From Campylobacter jejuni (GTDB lineage: Bacteria > Campylobacterota > Campylobacteria > Campylobacterales > Campylobacteraceae), in contig NZ_NFOE01000013.1 of assembly GCF_002179635.1 (NCBI RefSeq), forward strand, positions 1 to 64,000: a stretch of DNA of 64,000 nt, given 5' to 3'. The stretch's first letter is position 1. Each line of letters starts with the position of its first letter. Shown piece by piece: positions 17,964-28,285 of this stretch. The position numbers and the translations under genes were made by a program. Below the pieces are notes generated by a model. That model saw only the letters and a list, made by a program, of their open reading frames with translations, was not told where the DNA came from and did not search any database.

Positions 17964-18770
17964 TCAAACACCCGTTCTTGATATATCTAAAGCACCACTC
18001 ATAAAAAGGTATAAAAATACAAAACCTAAAATTATCCTATAAATTCCAAAAGGTATAAAGTTTATTTTGCTGATTAATTTTAAAAATATTTTAATTACCA
18101 CAAAAGCCACTACAAAAGCTGTTATAAAACCTATGGCTAAAGGAATGAAATTATTCATATTGCTTAAAACTTGTGGTTCTTTATAAATACTATAAGCTGT
18201 TGCTATAATCATAGTTGGTATAGCAAGCAAAAACGAAAATTCAGAAGCAACTTTGCGATCAAGCCCAAGCAATAAGCCGCCTATAATACTTGCTCCACTT
18301 CTTGAAGTACCTGGTATGATAGCAAGAGCTTGGGTTAAACCTATCAAAAAAGCTTGTTTATAACTTACCTCATCTAAAGAGTGGATTGTGTAGTCTTTTT
18401 TTCTATGTTTAAGTTCTATGATGATAAAAATAATCCCGCCAATGATTAACATAGTAGCCACGGTATAGCCATTAAATATTTCTTTTAAAAACTTATATGC
18501 TATAAAACCTACTCCACCTGCGGGCAAAAAGCCCACAGCAAGTTTTAACCAAATATCAAGTTTTTGAGTTAGTTTATCTTTGAAAATAAAAATCACCGCT
18601 AGTATAGAACCAAGCTGAATAATGATAAAAAAACTTCTCCAAAAATCATCTATATTTAAACCCAAAATTTCAGCACCTAAAATCATATGTCCTGTAGATG
18701 AAACAGGTAAAAATTCTGTCAGACCCTCAATGATTCCTAAAATCAAAGCATAATAATAATCTAAATTCAT
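17964..18770 (-). CDS. uppP: Undecaprenyl-diphosphatase (UppP/BacA)
   Basis: The 268-aa integral membrane phosphatase recycles undecaprenyl diphosphate to the monophosphate carrier used for peptidoglycan, LOS and glycan synthesis; it confers bacitracin resistance. Signature regions are [20 protein letters not shown] near residue 13-32, with the catalytic Glu, and [21 protein letters not shown] near 152. Seven or eight hydrophobic segments are visible. It overlaps the end of the OPT transporter gene by 4 bases and is probably its operon partner (Cj0205-Cj0204 order). Confidence 0.95.
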   Translation of the reverse strand: MNLDYYYALILGIIEGLTEFLPVSSTGHMILGAEILGLNIDDFWRSFFIIIQLGSILAVIFIFKDKLTQKLDIWLKLAVGFLPAGGVGFIAYKFLKEIFNGYTVATMLIIGGIIFIIIELKHRKKDYTIHSLDEVSYKQAFLIGLTQALAIIPGTSRSGASIIGGLLLGLDRKVASEFSFLLAIPTMIIATAYSIYKEPQVLSNMNNFIPLAIGFITAFVVAFVVIKIFLKLISKINFIPFGIYRIILGFVFLYLFMSGALDISRTGV

Positions 18771-20752
18771 TTTTTAAGCACTCTTCTTGCAAAAATTAGC
18801 ATAATCGCTACAAAAACTACAAAACCTATAATACCATCATCTTTAAATGAAGTTGCAATAGCAAGCGGATCTTCAGTCCCACCTCTACTAATAGAAAGTA
18901 CAGTTAAACCAGCTATTAATACTCCAAATAAACTCTCACCCACTATCAAACCAGAGGCAAATAAGGTTCCTTTTTGCTCATGCTCTTGAATAAGTTCTTT
19001 TTTATGAGCATTTTTAGCATATCTTTGCTCTAAACGCTTTTTGATTAAATATGCCAATAAGCCACCTACAAATAAAGGCATATTAACAGCAGGTGGTAAA
19101 TATATACCTATACCCACAGCTAAAGGTGGCAAAGACATATTTTTCTTTCTTAATAAACGATCGACAATGATTATACCAACGCCCACAAAAGCTCCTGCTA
19201 TAATATAACTCCAATCGATATTAGCATTAAAAATGCCTTGTGCTATAGTACTCATCAAATTTGCTTGTGGTGCAGCAAGTGCATTTGCCTCATCCATTCC
19301 TTCTCTTGGCATTGCACCCACAAAACCATAAGCTTGATATAATAAATTTAAAACAGGAGCGATAGCCAAAGCTCCAAATACACAACCTATAATCAAAGAA
19401 ACTTGTTGTTTCCAAGGAGTTGCACCTACTAAATAGCCGGTCTTTAAATCTTGTAAATTATCATTAGAAATAGCAGCAGTTGCTAAAATAACACTAGTAG
19501 TAAATATAGCAAAAGCGATGGCAAATTTAGACATCAAAGGATCGCTAAATAAATCTACTTGATAACCCAAAAGTAAAATAATCAAAGAAGAAATCATAAT
19601 CCCAATAAGTCCTATACCCGAAATAGGAGAAGATGATGAACCCACTAAACCTGCCATATATCCACAAGCAGAAGCTACAAAAAAGCCTATGAAAATAGCT
19701 ACTAAAGTTCCTACTAAGGCAAAAAGAATTTGATAACCACTTGCTAAATTTGAATCAGCCACAAAAGCATAAAATGAAATAAACAAACCTATACACATAA
19801 GCACAAATAAACCTAGCATAGCTTTTAAAGATAAATCCATATCTTTAGGATCTTGTGAGAGGTTTAATGAGGTTTTTTTAAGCATATTTTTCATGCCATC
19901 ATATACAGGCTTTGCAAGCTCTATTAAAGTCCATAATGCTGCTATAGCAATAGCTCCTGTGCCTATTAAACGTACTTTTTGAGCCCAAATTTGATTAGCT
20001 ATATCAAGTGCGCTTAAACTCGCATCAAAACTTTCTTTAGCAGAAAAATATGGCACAAAAACCATCCAAGCAAGCACCATACCCACAAGCAATGCAACAC
20101 CTCCGGCTATACCTACTAAGTATCCAGCACCCAAAAGCGCCACTGAATAACCCATAGAAAAGCCAAAAGTCATTTTTTGCCAAATGAATGCAAAACTACT
20201 TCCACTTGAAAGTAGTTTAAAACCACTTGAAAAAAGACTTATCACAGAAGCAAAAACCACGCCAAGTGTGATTTCTTTTAAGCCTACTTTTCCTTTTTTA
20301 TCAGCTTGGTCTTTGTTAGCTACTTTTAAAATTTCAGCAGCAGCTCTTCCTTCAGGATAAGCTAATTTACTCTCTACTACCATAGCTCTACGCAAAGGTA
20401 TAGTAAAAAGCACGCCTAATCCACCTCCACAAAGACAGAGCATAAAAGTAAGCCAAAGTGGAAATTCAAACCAATATCCACACATAAAAAGACCCGGTAT
20501 AACAAAAATCACAGCCGAAAGCGTACCTGCGGCTGAAACTTGAGTTTGAACCATATTATTTTCTAAAATATTAGAGTCTTTAAAGATTTTTAAAACAGCC
20601 ATTGCAATCACAACAGCAGGAATAGAAGTAGAAAAAGTAAGACCGACTTTAAGCCCCAAATATACATTTGAGGCGGTAAAAATAATCGTTAAAATACTTC
20701 CTAGTATTATACCCCTAAGCGTAAGTTCCGGTAGTGAGTTTTTTGTATGCAT
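18767..20752 (-). CDS. OPT family oligopeptide transporter
   Basis: This 661-aa protein of the oligopeptide transporter (OPT) superfamily has about 15 membrane segments. It begins [29 protein letters not shown] (split here for length around residues 9-37), the typical N-terminal helix pair, and contains [11 protein letters not shown] near 133 and [14 protein letters not shown] near 440, both family hallmarks. Bacterial members import peptides or metal chelates; the substrate here is unknown. It corresponds to C. jejuni Cj0204. It is coupled to uppP, with nrdA 15 bases upstream. Confidence 0.9.
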   Translation of the reverse strand: MHTKNSLPELTLRGIILGSILTIIFTASNVYLGLKVGLTFSTSIPAVVIAMAVLKIFKDSNILENNMVQTQVSAAGTLSAVIFVIPGLFMCGYWFEFPLWLTFMLCLCGGGLGVLFTIPLRRAMVVESKLAYPEGRAAAEILKVANKDQADKKGKVGLKEITLGVVFASVISLFSSGFKLLSSGSSFAFIWQKMTFGFSMGYSVALLGAGYLVGIAGGVALLVGMVLAWMVFVPYFSAKESFDASLSALDIANQIWAQKVRLIGTGAIAIAALWTLIELAKPVYDGMKNMLKKTSLNLSQDPKDMDLSLKAMLGLFVLMCIGLFISFYAFVADSNLASGYQILFALVGTLVAIFIGFFVASACGYMAGLVGSSSSPISGIGLIGIMISSLIILLLGYQVDLFSDPLMSKFAIAFAIFTTSVILATAAISNDNLQDLKTGYLVGATPWKQQVSLIIGCVFGALAIAPVLNLLYQAYGFVGAMPREGMDEANALAAPQANLMSTIAQGIFNANIDWSYIIAGAFVGVGIIIVDRLLRKKNMSLPPLAVGIGIYLPPAVNMPLFVGGLLAYLIKKRLEQRYAKNAHKKELIQEHEQKGTLFASGLIVGESLFGVLIAGLTVLSISRGGTEDPLAIATSFKDDGIIGFVVFVAIMLIFARRVLKK

Positions 20753-20767
20753 TTTGCTTCTCCATTT

Positions 20768-23143
20768 TTATTGACAACCTTCACATTCTATAGTTCTATC
20801 AACCACATCATCATTTACTTTTTGACTATCAGGACTTTCGCTTCTTAGATAATAAGTTGATTTAACACCTAATTCCCAAGCAAGTTGATAAATTTCATTT
20901 AAATATCCACCGCTTGCTTTATCTAAAGAAACAAAGATATTTAATGATTGACCTTGATCAATCCATTTACCACGAATCGCTGCTGCTTTTACTAAGATTT
21001 TTTGATCAAGCTCATAAGCAGGAGTATAATACTGCCAAGTATTAGTACTTAAATTTGGCACCACAGTTGGTATCATACCGCTTAAGTTTTGCTCAAACCA
21101 TTTTCTTTTATATACAGGCTCAATTGTTTGAGTAGTACCCACTAAAATAGAAATAGAAGAAGTTGGCGCTATGGCCATTAAATAACCATTTCTTATACCA
21201 TCTCTTTTTAATTTTTCTCTTAATTTTTCCCAATCACACTCACTTTGATCAAATAAACCTTCACTTGCAGTAAGCTTTTTAGCATTTTCGTTTGCTACAT
21301 CAATTGGCACTATACCTTTACTCCAGTTTGATCCTTCAAAGTCAGGATAGCTTCCTTTTTCCAAAGCTAAATTTGAGCTAGCTAAAATAGCTTCATAGCT
21401 AATCATCTCCATAATACGATCGATTTTTTCAAAATGTTCATTAGAACCCCAATAAATTTGAGCTTCAGCCACCATTTGTGCTTCACCCATTACACCAAGC
21501 CCTATAGCGCGTGATTTTAGGTTGGTATTTTTAACCTTTACATGAGGATAAAAATTTAAATCGATCACATTATCAAGCATTCTTATGGCTGTTGGTACTA
21601 CTCTTTGGATATCTTCTTTAGTGTTAATTTTACTTAAATTTATACTTGCAAGATTACAAACTGCGGTTTTTCCTTCGTTTTTATATTTTTCGACTATATA
21701 GACTTTTTTACCATTAATACTATCCAAAGTAGAAACTTTCTTAGCAAGTTTTTTATATCCCCCATCTATTGTAAGCTCTTCATCCTCATCTAAATGAAGC
21801 TCTGTTTTATCATCAAATACGATTTTAATTTGATAATAGTTTGGATCTGTATTTTGAAAAATTTCTGTACATAAATTTGAACTTCTTATAATCCCTGCGT
21901 GAGAATTTGGATTTGTTTTGTTTGCACTATCTTTAAAACATAAAAATGGCATACCTGTTTCAAAATAAGATAAAAGTATTTTTTTCCAAAGCTCTTTTGC
22001 ATCTATAATTTCTTTAGCTATGTTTTCATCTTTTTCAAATTCTTCGTATTTTTTCTCAAATTCTTCACCGTATAAATCGCATAAGCTTGCTGTGTCAGCA
22101 GGATCAAAAAGCGTCCATTTATCATTTGCTCTTACTCTTTTCATAAATAAATCATTAATCCATAAAGCAGGGAAAAGCTCATGCGCTCTTCTTCTTTCTT
22201 CACCTGAGTTTTTACGCAAATCTAAAAAGTCATTAATATCCATATGCCAAGGTTCAATATAAACTGCAATCGCCCCTTTTCTAGTGCCAAGTTGATCAAC
22301 AGCTACTGCTATATCGTTAGTGATTTTTAAAAATGGTACGATTCCACCTGCTGCGTTTTTATGCCCATCTATACTTCCACCCATAGCACGCACCTTAGAC
22401 CAATCCCAGCCTATACCACCACCAAATTTAGACAATAATGCCATTTCTTGATAGGAATCAAAAATTCCTTCTATATTATCAGGCGTACTTCCTATATAAC
22501 ATGAACTTAATTGATGTCTTGTGGTTCTTGCATTTGAAAGAGTTGGGGTTGCAAGCATTACTTCAAAAGTTGAGATTAAGTCATAAAATTTCTTAGCCCA
22601 AGTTTGAGAATCTAGCTCATTTTGTGCTAAAAACATTGCAATAGCCATAAACATTTGCTGTGGTAATTCTATAGGCATACCCTTAGAATCTTTAATCAAA
22701 TACCTATCATACAAAGTTTTTATACCAAGATAAGTAAATTGCAAATCGCGTTCTGGCTTTATATAAGCATTAAGATCATCTAAATCATATTTTTCTTTTA
22801 AGCCTATTAAAATCCTACCTTCTTTTTCACCTTTTTCAAGATATTCTCTTAAATGTTTATATCCATTATAACCACTTACTTTTTTATATAAATCATATAA
22901 AAATAATCTTGCAGCAACAAAGGTCCAATTAGGTCTATCAATATCTATTTTATCTACTGCTGTTTTAATTAAAGTTTGCTGGATTTCTTCTGTTGTTATA
23001 CCATCACGAAATTGAATTTTTGCATCTACTTCAAGCTCACTTTGGCTAACATTTTCCAAATTTGCCACCGCATCAGTGGTATATTTTTTAATCTTAGAAA
23101 CATCTAACTCTTCAGTTCTACCATTTCTTTTTAATACTTTCAC
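20768..23143 (-). CDS. nrdA: Class Ia ribonucleoside-diphosphate reductase, alpha subunit
   Basis: The 791-aa catalytic subunit reduces ribonucleotides to deoxyribonucleotides with a partner NrdB encoded elsewhere. An ATP-cone lies at residues 1-90 (KVLKRNGRTEELDVSKI). The active-site region includes RHQLSSCYIGSTPDN near 210, NLCTEIFQN near 420 with the conserved Asn-Cys-Glu, and IAPTSSISILVGTTQTIEP near 630. The C-terminus ends IECEGCQ with the redox Cys pair. Translation appears to start at a GTG. It follows purB by 17 bases. Confidence 0.95.
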   Translation of the reverse strand: MKVLKRNGRTEELDVSKIKKYTTDAVANLENVSQSELEVDAKIQFRDGITTEEIQQTLIKTAVDKIDIDRPNWTFVAARLFLYDLYKKVSGYNGYKHLREYLEKGEKEGRILIGLKEKYDLDDLNAYIKPERDLQFTYLGIKTLYDRYLIKDSKGMPIELPQQMFMAIAMFLAQNELDSQTWAKKFYDLISTFEVMLATPTLSNARTTRHQLSSCYIGSTPDNIEGIFDSYQEMALLSKFGGGIGWDWSKVRAMGGSIDGHKNAAGGIVPFLKITNDIAVAVDQLGTRKGAIAVYIEPWHMDINDFLDLRKNSGEERRRAHELFPALWINDLFMKRVRANDKWTLFDPADTASLCDLYGEEFEKKYEEFEKDENIAKEIIDAKELWKKILLSYFETGMPFLCFKDSANKTNPNSHAGIIRSSNLCTEIFQNTDPNYYQIKIVFDDKTELHLDEDEELTIDGGYKKLAKKVSTLDSINGKKVYIVEKYKNEGKTAVCNLASINLSKINTKEDIQRVVPTAIRMLDNVIDLNFYPHVKVKNTNLKSRAIGLGVMGEAQMVAEAQIYWGSNEHFEKIDRIMEMISYEAILASSNLALEKGSYPDFEGSNWSKGIVPIDVANENAKKLTASEGLFDQSECDWEKLREKLKRDGIRNGYLMAIAPTSSISILVGTTQTIEPVYKRKWFEQNLSGMIPTVVPNLSTNTWQYYTPAYELDQKILVKAAAIRGKWIDQGQSLNIFVSLDKASGGYLNEIYQLAWELGVKSTYYLRSESPDSQKVNDDVVDRTIECEGCQ

Positions 23144-23160
23144 TCACAACCCCTAATTTA

Positions 23161-24489
23161 TTATTTAAAAGTTCTTTCAAAAATTTTATCTACGTTCTTT
23201 GTATAGTAATTATAATCAAAACAATTTCTAATATCTGCTTCACTTAAAGACTTTTTCAAATCCTCATCAGCTAATAAAGCTAATAAAAACAAACTCTCAC
23301 CTTTTTCATTTAAAGCAGGCTTACCATTTTGCAAATCAGCCCAAACTTTCATAGCATTTCTTTGAACAATCTTGTAAGCTTCTTCTCTGCTTATACCTTT
23401 AAATGGAAGTTCAAGCAATACTCTTTGAGAAAATACAAGCCCTCCAGTTAAATTTAAATTTTTCATCATATTTTCTGGATATACCAAAAGCTTTTCTACC
23501 ACACCGCATAATCTTGAAAGCATAAAATCAGTCGTGATAAAAGCATCAGGTAATACAAATCTTTCTACACTAGAATGTGATATATCTCTTTCATGCCACA
23601 ATGCTACATTTTCTAAAGCAGGTGTTACATAAGCTCTTATCATCCTGCAAAGACCGGTAATATTTTCACTCAAAACAGGATTTCTTTTATGAGGCATAGC
23701 TGAACTTCCTTTTTGTCCTTGAGAAAAATATTCTTCAGCTTCATATACTTCTGTTCTTTGAAAATGGCGGATAGCAACAGCAATTTGCTCACAACTTGAA
23801 GCTAAAATAGCTAAAGCCGAGATAACTTGTGCATAACGATCTCTTTGTATAACTTGGTTTGAAACGGGTGCTGGTTTAAGATCTAAATTTTTACAAACTT
23901 CTTCTTCAAATTCAAGTGGAGCATGAGCAAAATTTCCCATAGCACCACTGATTTTTCCATAGCTAATCACTTCTTTTGCATGAATAATTAAATCTTTTGC
24001 ATGAACTAGCGAATCATACCAAATAGCCAAAACTAAACCAAAAGTTATAGGCTCTCCATGAATTCCATGACTTCTTCCTACCATTAAGGTATTTTTATGC
24101 TCATATGCTCTTGTTTTAATCGCTGCTAAAACTTGATCTAAATCTTGCAAGATTAGTTCCAAACTATCTTTAATCTGCAAAGCAACTGCAGTATCAATAC
24201 AATCTGAACTTGTCATTGCATAATGTACAAAACGACTTTCCTCACCTAAGCTTTCACTTACACTAGTTAAAAAAGCGATAACATCATGTTTGGTAGTTTT
24301 TTCTATCTCATCTATTCTTGCTATATCAAATTTTGCATTTTTTATAATTTTTTCACAATCATCGTCTTTAATAAGACCAAGTTTATTCCATGCTTTCACA
24401 GCAGCTAATTCTACTTTTAGCCATGCATCATATTTTGCTTGCATGTCCCACTTTTTAGCCATGATTTCTCTACTATATCTTTCAACCAT
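23161..24489 (-). CDS. purB: Adenylosuccinate lyase
   Basis: The 442-aa enzyme catalyses two fumarate-releasing steps of purine synthesis (SAICAR to AICAR and adenylosuccinate to AMP). The superfamily signature GSSAMPHKRNP lies near residue 267, and the catalytic His region is TSSDCIDTAVALQ near 94 and GRSHGIHGEPITFG near 140. The ATG at 24489 follows AAAGGTCTTGAAA; the TTG two codons earlier is less likely. It is upstream of nrdA, linking purine and deoxyribonucleotide supply (Cj0023-Cj0024 order). Confidence 0.95.
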   Translation of the reverse strand: MVERYSREIMAKKWDMQAKYDAWLKVELAAVKAWNKLGLIKDDDCEKIIKNAKFDIARIDEIEKTTKHDVIAFLTSVSESLGEESRFVHYAMTSSDCIDTAVALQIKDSLELILQDLDQVLAAIKTRAYEHKNTLMVGRSHGIHGEPITFGLVLAIWYDSLVHAKDLIIHAKEVISYGKISGAMGNFAHAPLEFEEEVCKNLDLKPAPVSNQVIQRDRYAQVISALAILASSCEQIAVAIRHFQRTEVYEAEEYFSQGQKGSSAMPHKRNPVLSENITGLCRMIRAYVTPALENVALWHERDISHSSVERFVLPDAFITTDFMLSRLCGVVEKLLVYPENMMKNLNLTGGLVFSQRVLLELPFKGISREEAYKIVQRNAMKVWADLQNGKPALNEKGESLFLLALLADEDLKKSLSEADIRNCFDYNYYTKNVDKIFERTFK

Positions 24490-24568
24490 TTTCAAGACCT
24501 TTTTTTATATAATTTTTTATGAAAAAATAGCTTGAATTTTATTATAAATTACCTAAGAAAGTTATTAA

Positions 24569-25471
24569 ATGGCATATATAAAAAAGAAACTAGCAAATAA
24601 TGGAAAAAAGGCATTTAGACTACTTATGGATGAGTTGAAAATTTCTATGCGTGAAGCACAAAAACTCATTGATAAAAAAAGACTATTTTGTGATGGAAAT
24701 TTGGTAGAAGAAAAAAATAAATTTTTAAATGGTTTAGTAGAATTAATCGTATATGAAAATAACCCCAAAGGGTTAGAAATAGTTTTTGAAAATGAAGATT
24801 TTGCCATCGTAGAAAAACCAAGTGGAGTGCTAACTCATCCTAATGGGCGCAATTGTGCTTATAGTCTTTGTGATGAAATTTGGCATTTATGGGATGAAAA
24901 AGCTTGCGTGGCTCATAGACTAGATAAAGAAACAAGTGGACTTTTACTCATAGCAAAACATAAAAATGCACAAATTGAGTTAAAAACTATGTTTGAAAAA
25001 AGATTAGTGCAAAAAAGCTATCTTGCTCTAGTAAAAGGAAAAACTAAAAAAGAGTTTATAGTAGATAAAAGCATGGATTTGACTAAAGACTATGATGCAG
25101 TCAAAACTAGGATGCATATTTGTGAAAATGGCAAAGAAGCTTTAACACAATTTTATACTTTAGAATATTTTGAAAATTTAGATGCTAGTTTAGTTTTAGC
25201 TAAACCTCTAACAGGTAGACAACACCAAATAAGACTACATTTGTTTCATGTGAAACATAAAATTTTAGGTGAACCTTTATATGGTTTAGAAAAAATACAA
25301 ATAGAGCAAATATTAGATGGAAAAATGAGCGATATCGAAAGAGCTCAAATTACAGGTGCTAAAAGATTGCTTTTGCATTCTTTTAGCTTAGAATTTACAT
25401 ATAAAAATCAAAAATTTTTGATACAATCTCAAAAAGATATAAAAGATGAGTTTTTGAAAAATTTATCTTAA
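24569..25471 (+). CDS. RluD-family 23S rRNA pseudouridine synthase
   Basis: The 300-aa protein has a short N-terminal S4-like RNA-binding part (ISMREAQKLIDKKRLFCDG) and a RluA/RluD catalytic domain. The catalytic Asp is in AHRLDKETSGLLLIA near residue 114, and the ligand loop LTGRQHQIRLH is near 216. It isomerises specific uridines in large-subunit rRNA; the exact site cannot be told. It is divergent from purB, corresponding to Cj0022c, and overlaps the convergent radical SAM pseudogene by 4 bases. Confidence 0.9.
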   Translation: MAYIKKKLANNGKKAFRLLMDELKISMREAQKLIDKKRLFCDGNLVEEKNKFLNGLVELIVYENNPKGLEIVFENEDFAIVEKPSGVLTHPNGRNCAYSLCDEIWHLWDEKACVAHRLDKETSGLLLIAKHKNAQIELKTMFEKRLVQKSYLALVKGKTKKEFIVDKSMDLTKDYDAVKTRMHICENGKEALTQFYTLEYFENLDASLVLAKPLTGRQHQIRLHLFHVKHKILGEPLYGLEKIQIEQILDGKMSDIERAQITGAKRLLLHSFSLEFTYKNQKFLIQSQKDIKDEFLKNLS

Positions 25472-26486
25472 TCTTTTTCTAATTTTAAAACCTTATCAGT
25501 TTGGATTGCAACTGCAATTTGCTTAGCTGGATTACCATAATCTCTACAATAATCACAAGATTTATAAAAATCTTGAGAATAAAATTCAAAAAATCTTTCT
25601 TTAGAATCCTCTAAGTTTAAAAAATCGCCATTAAATTCTTCAAGTCCTTTTAAACGCGATAAGGAACTTGATATAGGGTAAACAAAAACAGCTCCTTTAG
25701 GTGCTAATTGTTTATTTTCTAAGCCCTCAGATGTCATCAAACTTACGCATGGCATTTGACAATTACGATAATTTTTGATTATATCTTCTTTACTTCTACC
25801 GCGTTTATAAATTTTTTCAGGATCACTCCAAGTAGAATTTTCGCCACTAGAGTCCATAGAAAATGGAATTTTATTTTCTTTTATTTTCTTAAAATGTTTT
25901 CTTGTTTTAGTGGAATTTTTAAATTTGGCGATCTTTTGTAGTCTGAAATCGTAATTTTTCTAATCTTATTAGATTTTTTTAACTTTTTCATCAATTCATC
26001 TTTAAAATCAATGGTTGCATTGGTAACTAAAGAAAAAGTTAGTATTTTCTTTTGAGCATCTAAATAATCAATCAATTGTGGTAAATCTTTAAATAACAAA
26101 GGCTCTCCACCTATAATTCTAACTCTTGCAATAGAATCTACCTTAGATAAAAGTAGATCTAATGATTCTATAATACCCTCTAAAGTACAAGTATATTGAT
26201 TTGATGGTGAAAAATACTGCATCAAATTATTACATGATTCACAACGCAAAGTACATCTTGTAGTTAAAACTAATTCTAAATAAGGAATATCCACCTTACC
26301 TTCTAAAACCCTCTTTTCGAAGTATTTTTTTAAATAAAATTTTTTCATCAAAGCAGCATAAGGAACTTTAAAAATTCTAGCAAATCCTCTTTTACCATTT
26401 AAATGAGAGAAATACCAAGAAATATTTGGCTTTATATATCTATTTTGAAATAATTGATTTTCTAACAATTGTTTTTTATCTATCAT
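25468..26486 (-). pseudogene. Radical SAM protein, frameshifted
   Basis: Two reading frames together encode one radical SAM protein of about 339 residues. The first part (from 26486) has the iron-sulfur motif CTLRCESC and IIGGEPLLFKDL; the second has Cys-rich C-terminal motifs (NCQMPC, SCDYCRDYG) that could hold an auxiliary cluster. The break is near 25891-25894, where the coding strand has four T; one extra T restores an unbroken frame through NIFKKIKENKIPFSMDSS. The ATG at 26486 after GAAGGGA is the likely start. The substrate is unknown. A sequencing error cannot be ruled out. Confidence 0.75.
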
Positions 26487-26586
26487 TATTTTTCCCTTCA
26501 TTTTTTAATACATAAATAATCCCACCAAGTCCTATGATCACTACTATACTTATAAAAATAAGCTGTGCTATATCTAAAAAAGTCAT
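26476..26586 (-). CDS. 36-aa single-helix membrane protein (Cj1714-like)
   Basis: This short gene encodes [19 protein letters not shown], then [17 protein letters not shown], one membrane helix with a charged cytoplasmic tail. Its ATG overlaps the rlmN stop in ATGA, implying coupled translation, and its 3' end overlaps the start of the radical SAM pseudogene by 11 bases. C. jejuni has a small hydrophobic protein (Cj1714) at the same place after rlmN, which supports it as a real gene. Function unknown. Confidence 0.7.
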   Translation of the reverse strand: MTFLDIAQLIFISIVVIIGLGGIIYVLKNEGKNNDR

Positions 26587-27653
26587 TGTTTACTCTGCCT
26601 TTCTTTAAGCTGTCCGCATGCAGCTGAAATATCAAGTCCTTTACTTTCTCTTATTGTACAAGTAACACCTTTGGCGCTTAAATAATCTTGAAATTTAACC
26701 GCATTTTCAACACTTGGTCTTTTATATAAACTTCCTTCGTGTGGATTAAAAAGTATTAAATTCACTTTAGCTTTTATGCCATTTAAAAGTTTGACTAGTT
26801 CTTTTGCATGTTCTATTTTGTCATTTATCCCATCAATTAAAAGGTATTCAAACATTACTCTTTTACGCTGATCTATAGGAAAATTTCTCACTGCTTCCAT
26901 AATACTTGCTATATTATAAGCTTTATTAATAGGCATTAATTCGCTTCTAAGCTCATCATTTACAGCATGAAGCGAAATAGCCAAAAGTACACCCAAATTC
27001 ATTTCTCCAAGCTCTTTGATCTGTTTTGCTAAACCGCTAGTGCTTATCGTTTGTCTTCTAGGGCTTATCGCTAAGGCATCATTATCGGCTAAAATTTTAA
27101 CTGCCTTAGAAACATTTTTGAGATTATCCAAAGGTTCTCCCATACCCATATAGACTATGTTAACCCTTCTTTCATAAGGTATTTTATTATGTTTTTTAAT
27201 CCACAAAATTTGTCCTACTATCTCCCCTGCAGTCAAATTTCTTTTCAAGCCACCTTTAGCAGTAAGACAAAAACTGCACCCACTTTTGCACCCCACTTGA
27301 GAGGAAACACAAATGGTATATCTTGCATGTTTGATGATTTTTCCATTTTCATCTACAAGTTCTTCTTTCATAGGTAGCAAAACAGCTTCTATTTTTTTAC
27401 CATCTAAAAGCTCAAAAAGATATTTTATACTCCCGTCTTTGCTTTTTTCATCTTTTACACATTTTAAAGGTGAAAAATGAAAATTTTCTTGCAAGTGCGC
27501 TCTAAAATCTTTTGGCAAAGATGACATTTGTAAAAAATCATCTGCATATTTTTTGTACAACCATTCAAAAATTTGCTTTGCTCTAAATTTTGGCTGAACT
27601 AAATTTTCTAATTCTTCTTTAGTAAAATCTAATATATTTTTTAATTCACTCAA
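26583..27653 (-). CDS. rlmN: Dual-specificity 23S rRNA/tRNA methyltransferase RlmN
   Basis: The 356-aa radical SAM enzyme methylates C2 of A2503 in 23S rRNA and A37 of some tRNAs. The cluster motif [14 protein letters not shown] is near residue 121, [11 protein letters not shown] near 168 binds SAM, and the methyl-carrying Cys is in the C-terminal AACGQL near 345. Length and motifs are normal. It overlaps the 36-aa gene at its 3' end and is preceded 8 bases earlier by the nucleosidase-like gene, matching Cj1712-Cj1714. Confidence 0.95.
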   Translation of the reverse strand: MSELKNILDFTKEELENLVQPKFRAKQIFEWLYKKYADDFLQMSSLPKDFRAHLQENFHFSPLKCVKDEKSKDGSIKYLFELLDGKKIEAVLLPMKEELVDENGKIIKHARYTICVSSQVGCKSGCSFCLTAKGGLKRNLTAGEIVGQILWIKKHNKIPYERRVNIVYMGMGEPLDNLKNVSKAVKILADNDALAISPRRQTISTSGLAKQIKELGEMNLGVLLAISLHAVNDELRSELMPINKAYNIASIMEAVRNFPIDQRKRVMFEYLLIDGINDKIEHAKELVKLLNGIKAKVNLILFNPHEGSLYKRPSVENAVKFQDYLSAKGVTCTIRESKGLDISAACGQLKERQSKQ

Positions 27654-27661
27654 TTTTTTTC

Positions 27662-28195
27662 CTATATAAGTTTTTTATCTAACAAAAAATCTTTTAATAA
27701 TTCTTTTGCTTTTTGATGGTTTTTTAAAAAATCCTCATGTGCAAATTCATTACAAAAATTTGTCGCACATAAATAACAAATTCCTTCTATCCCTTGCATT
27801 TTTGCACAAGAAAGCACTGCATATGCTTCCATATTTTCTATATGTACACCCCTTTTAAAAAATTCTTGGGCGATATTTTCATCTTTACAAATATAATTTG
27901 AAGAATTAATCATAGTTTCATGTGAAACATTTAATCTAATCTCATTTGCTATAGGTGTATAAAAACTATCAAATAAATCTGCGTATTCTAAATTTGCAGC
28001 ATTAGAACTTTCATAAATGTCTGAAATTTTTCCTTCTTGGTAAATTCCACATGTACCTATAAAAATCACTCTATCTACTTTTACTTGACTTAAAATTTTA
28101 CCTAGAGAAAAAGCAGAATTAACCAAACCTATGCCTATACTTTGTGCAAATTTAAAATCCTCATTTCCTCCTGCACATACTATAAGATTTTTCAA
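27662..28195 (-). CDS. Nucleoside phosphorylase/nucleosidase-like protein (Cj1712-like)
   Basis: The 177-aa protein resembles a shortened member of the PNP/MTAN fold. [13 protein letters not shown] near residue 43 corresponds to the phosphate- or base-binding GTxG loop, and [16 protein letters not shown] near 120 to the ribose-binding ENMEA motif. At 177 residues it is shorter than typical MTAN (about 230). Whether it is an active nucleosidase is uncertain. It is upstream of rlmN and divergent from ksgA. Confidence 0.7.
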   Translation of the reverse strand: MKNLIVCAGGNEDFKFAQSIGIGLVNSAFSLGKILSQVKVDRVIFIGTCGIYQEGKISDIYESSNAANLEYADLFDSFYTPIANEIRLNVSHETMINSSNYICKDENIAQEFFKRGVHIENMEAYAVLSCAKMQGIEGICYLCATNFCNEFAHEDFLKNHQKAKELLKDFLLDKKLI

Positions 28196-28253
28196 AAATT
28201 AACCTTTATAAAAAATAATTCAAATTTTATCTAATTAGCGCTTAAAATAATGC

Positions 28254-28259
28254 TATAAT
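28254..28259 (+). promoter_or_regulatory. Extended -10 of ksgA
   Basis: TGCTATAAT, an extended -10 element, ends 26 bases before the ksgA ATG in the short divergent gap. It probably drives ksgA and the overlapping RNase J gene. Confidence 0.55.
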
Positions 28260-28285
28260 TAATATTTTTTAGATAGAATAAATTT

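Noticed and set aside
25891-25894. T4/A4 run in the radical SAM gene as a phase-variable switch
   Set aside because: The run is too short to slip at a useful rate; a fixed frameshift or sequencing error is more likely.
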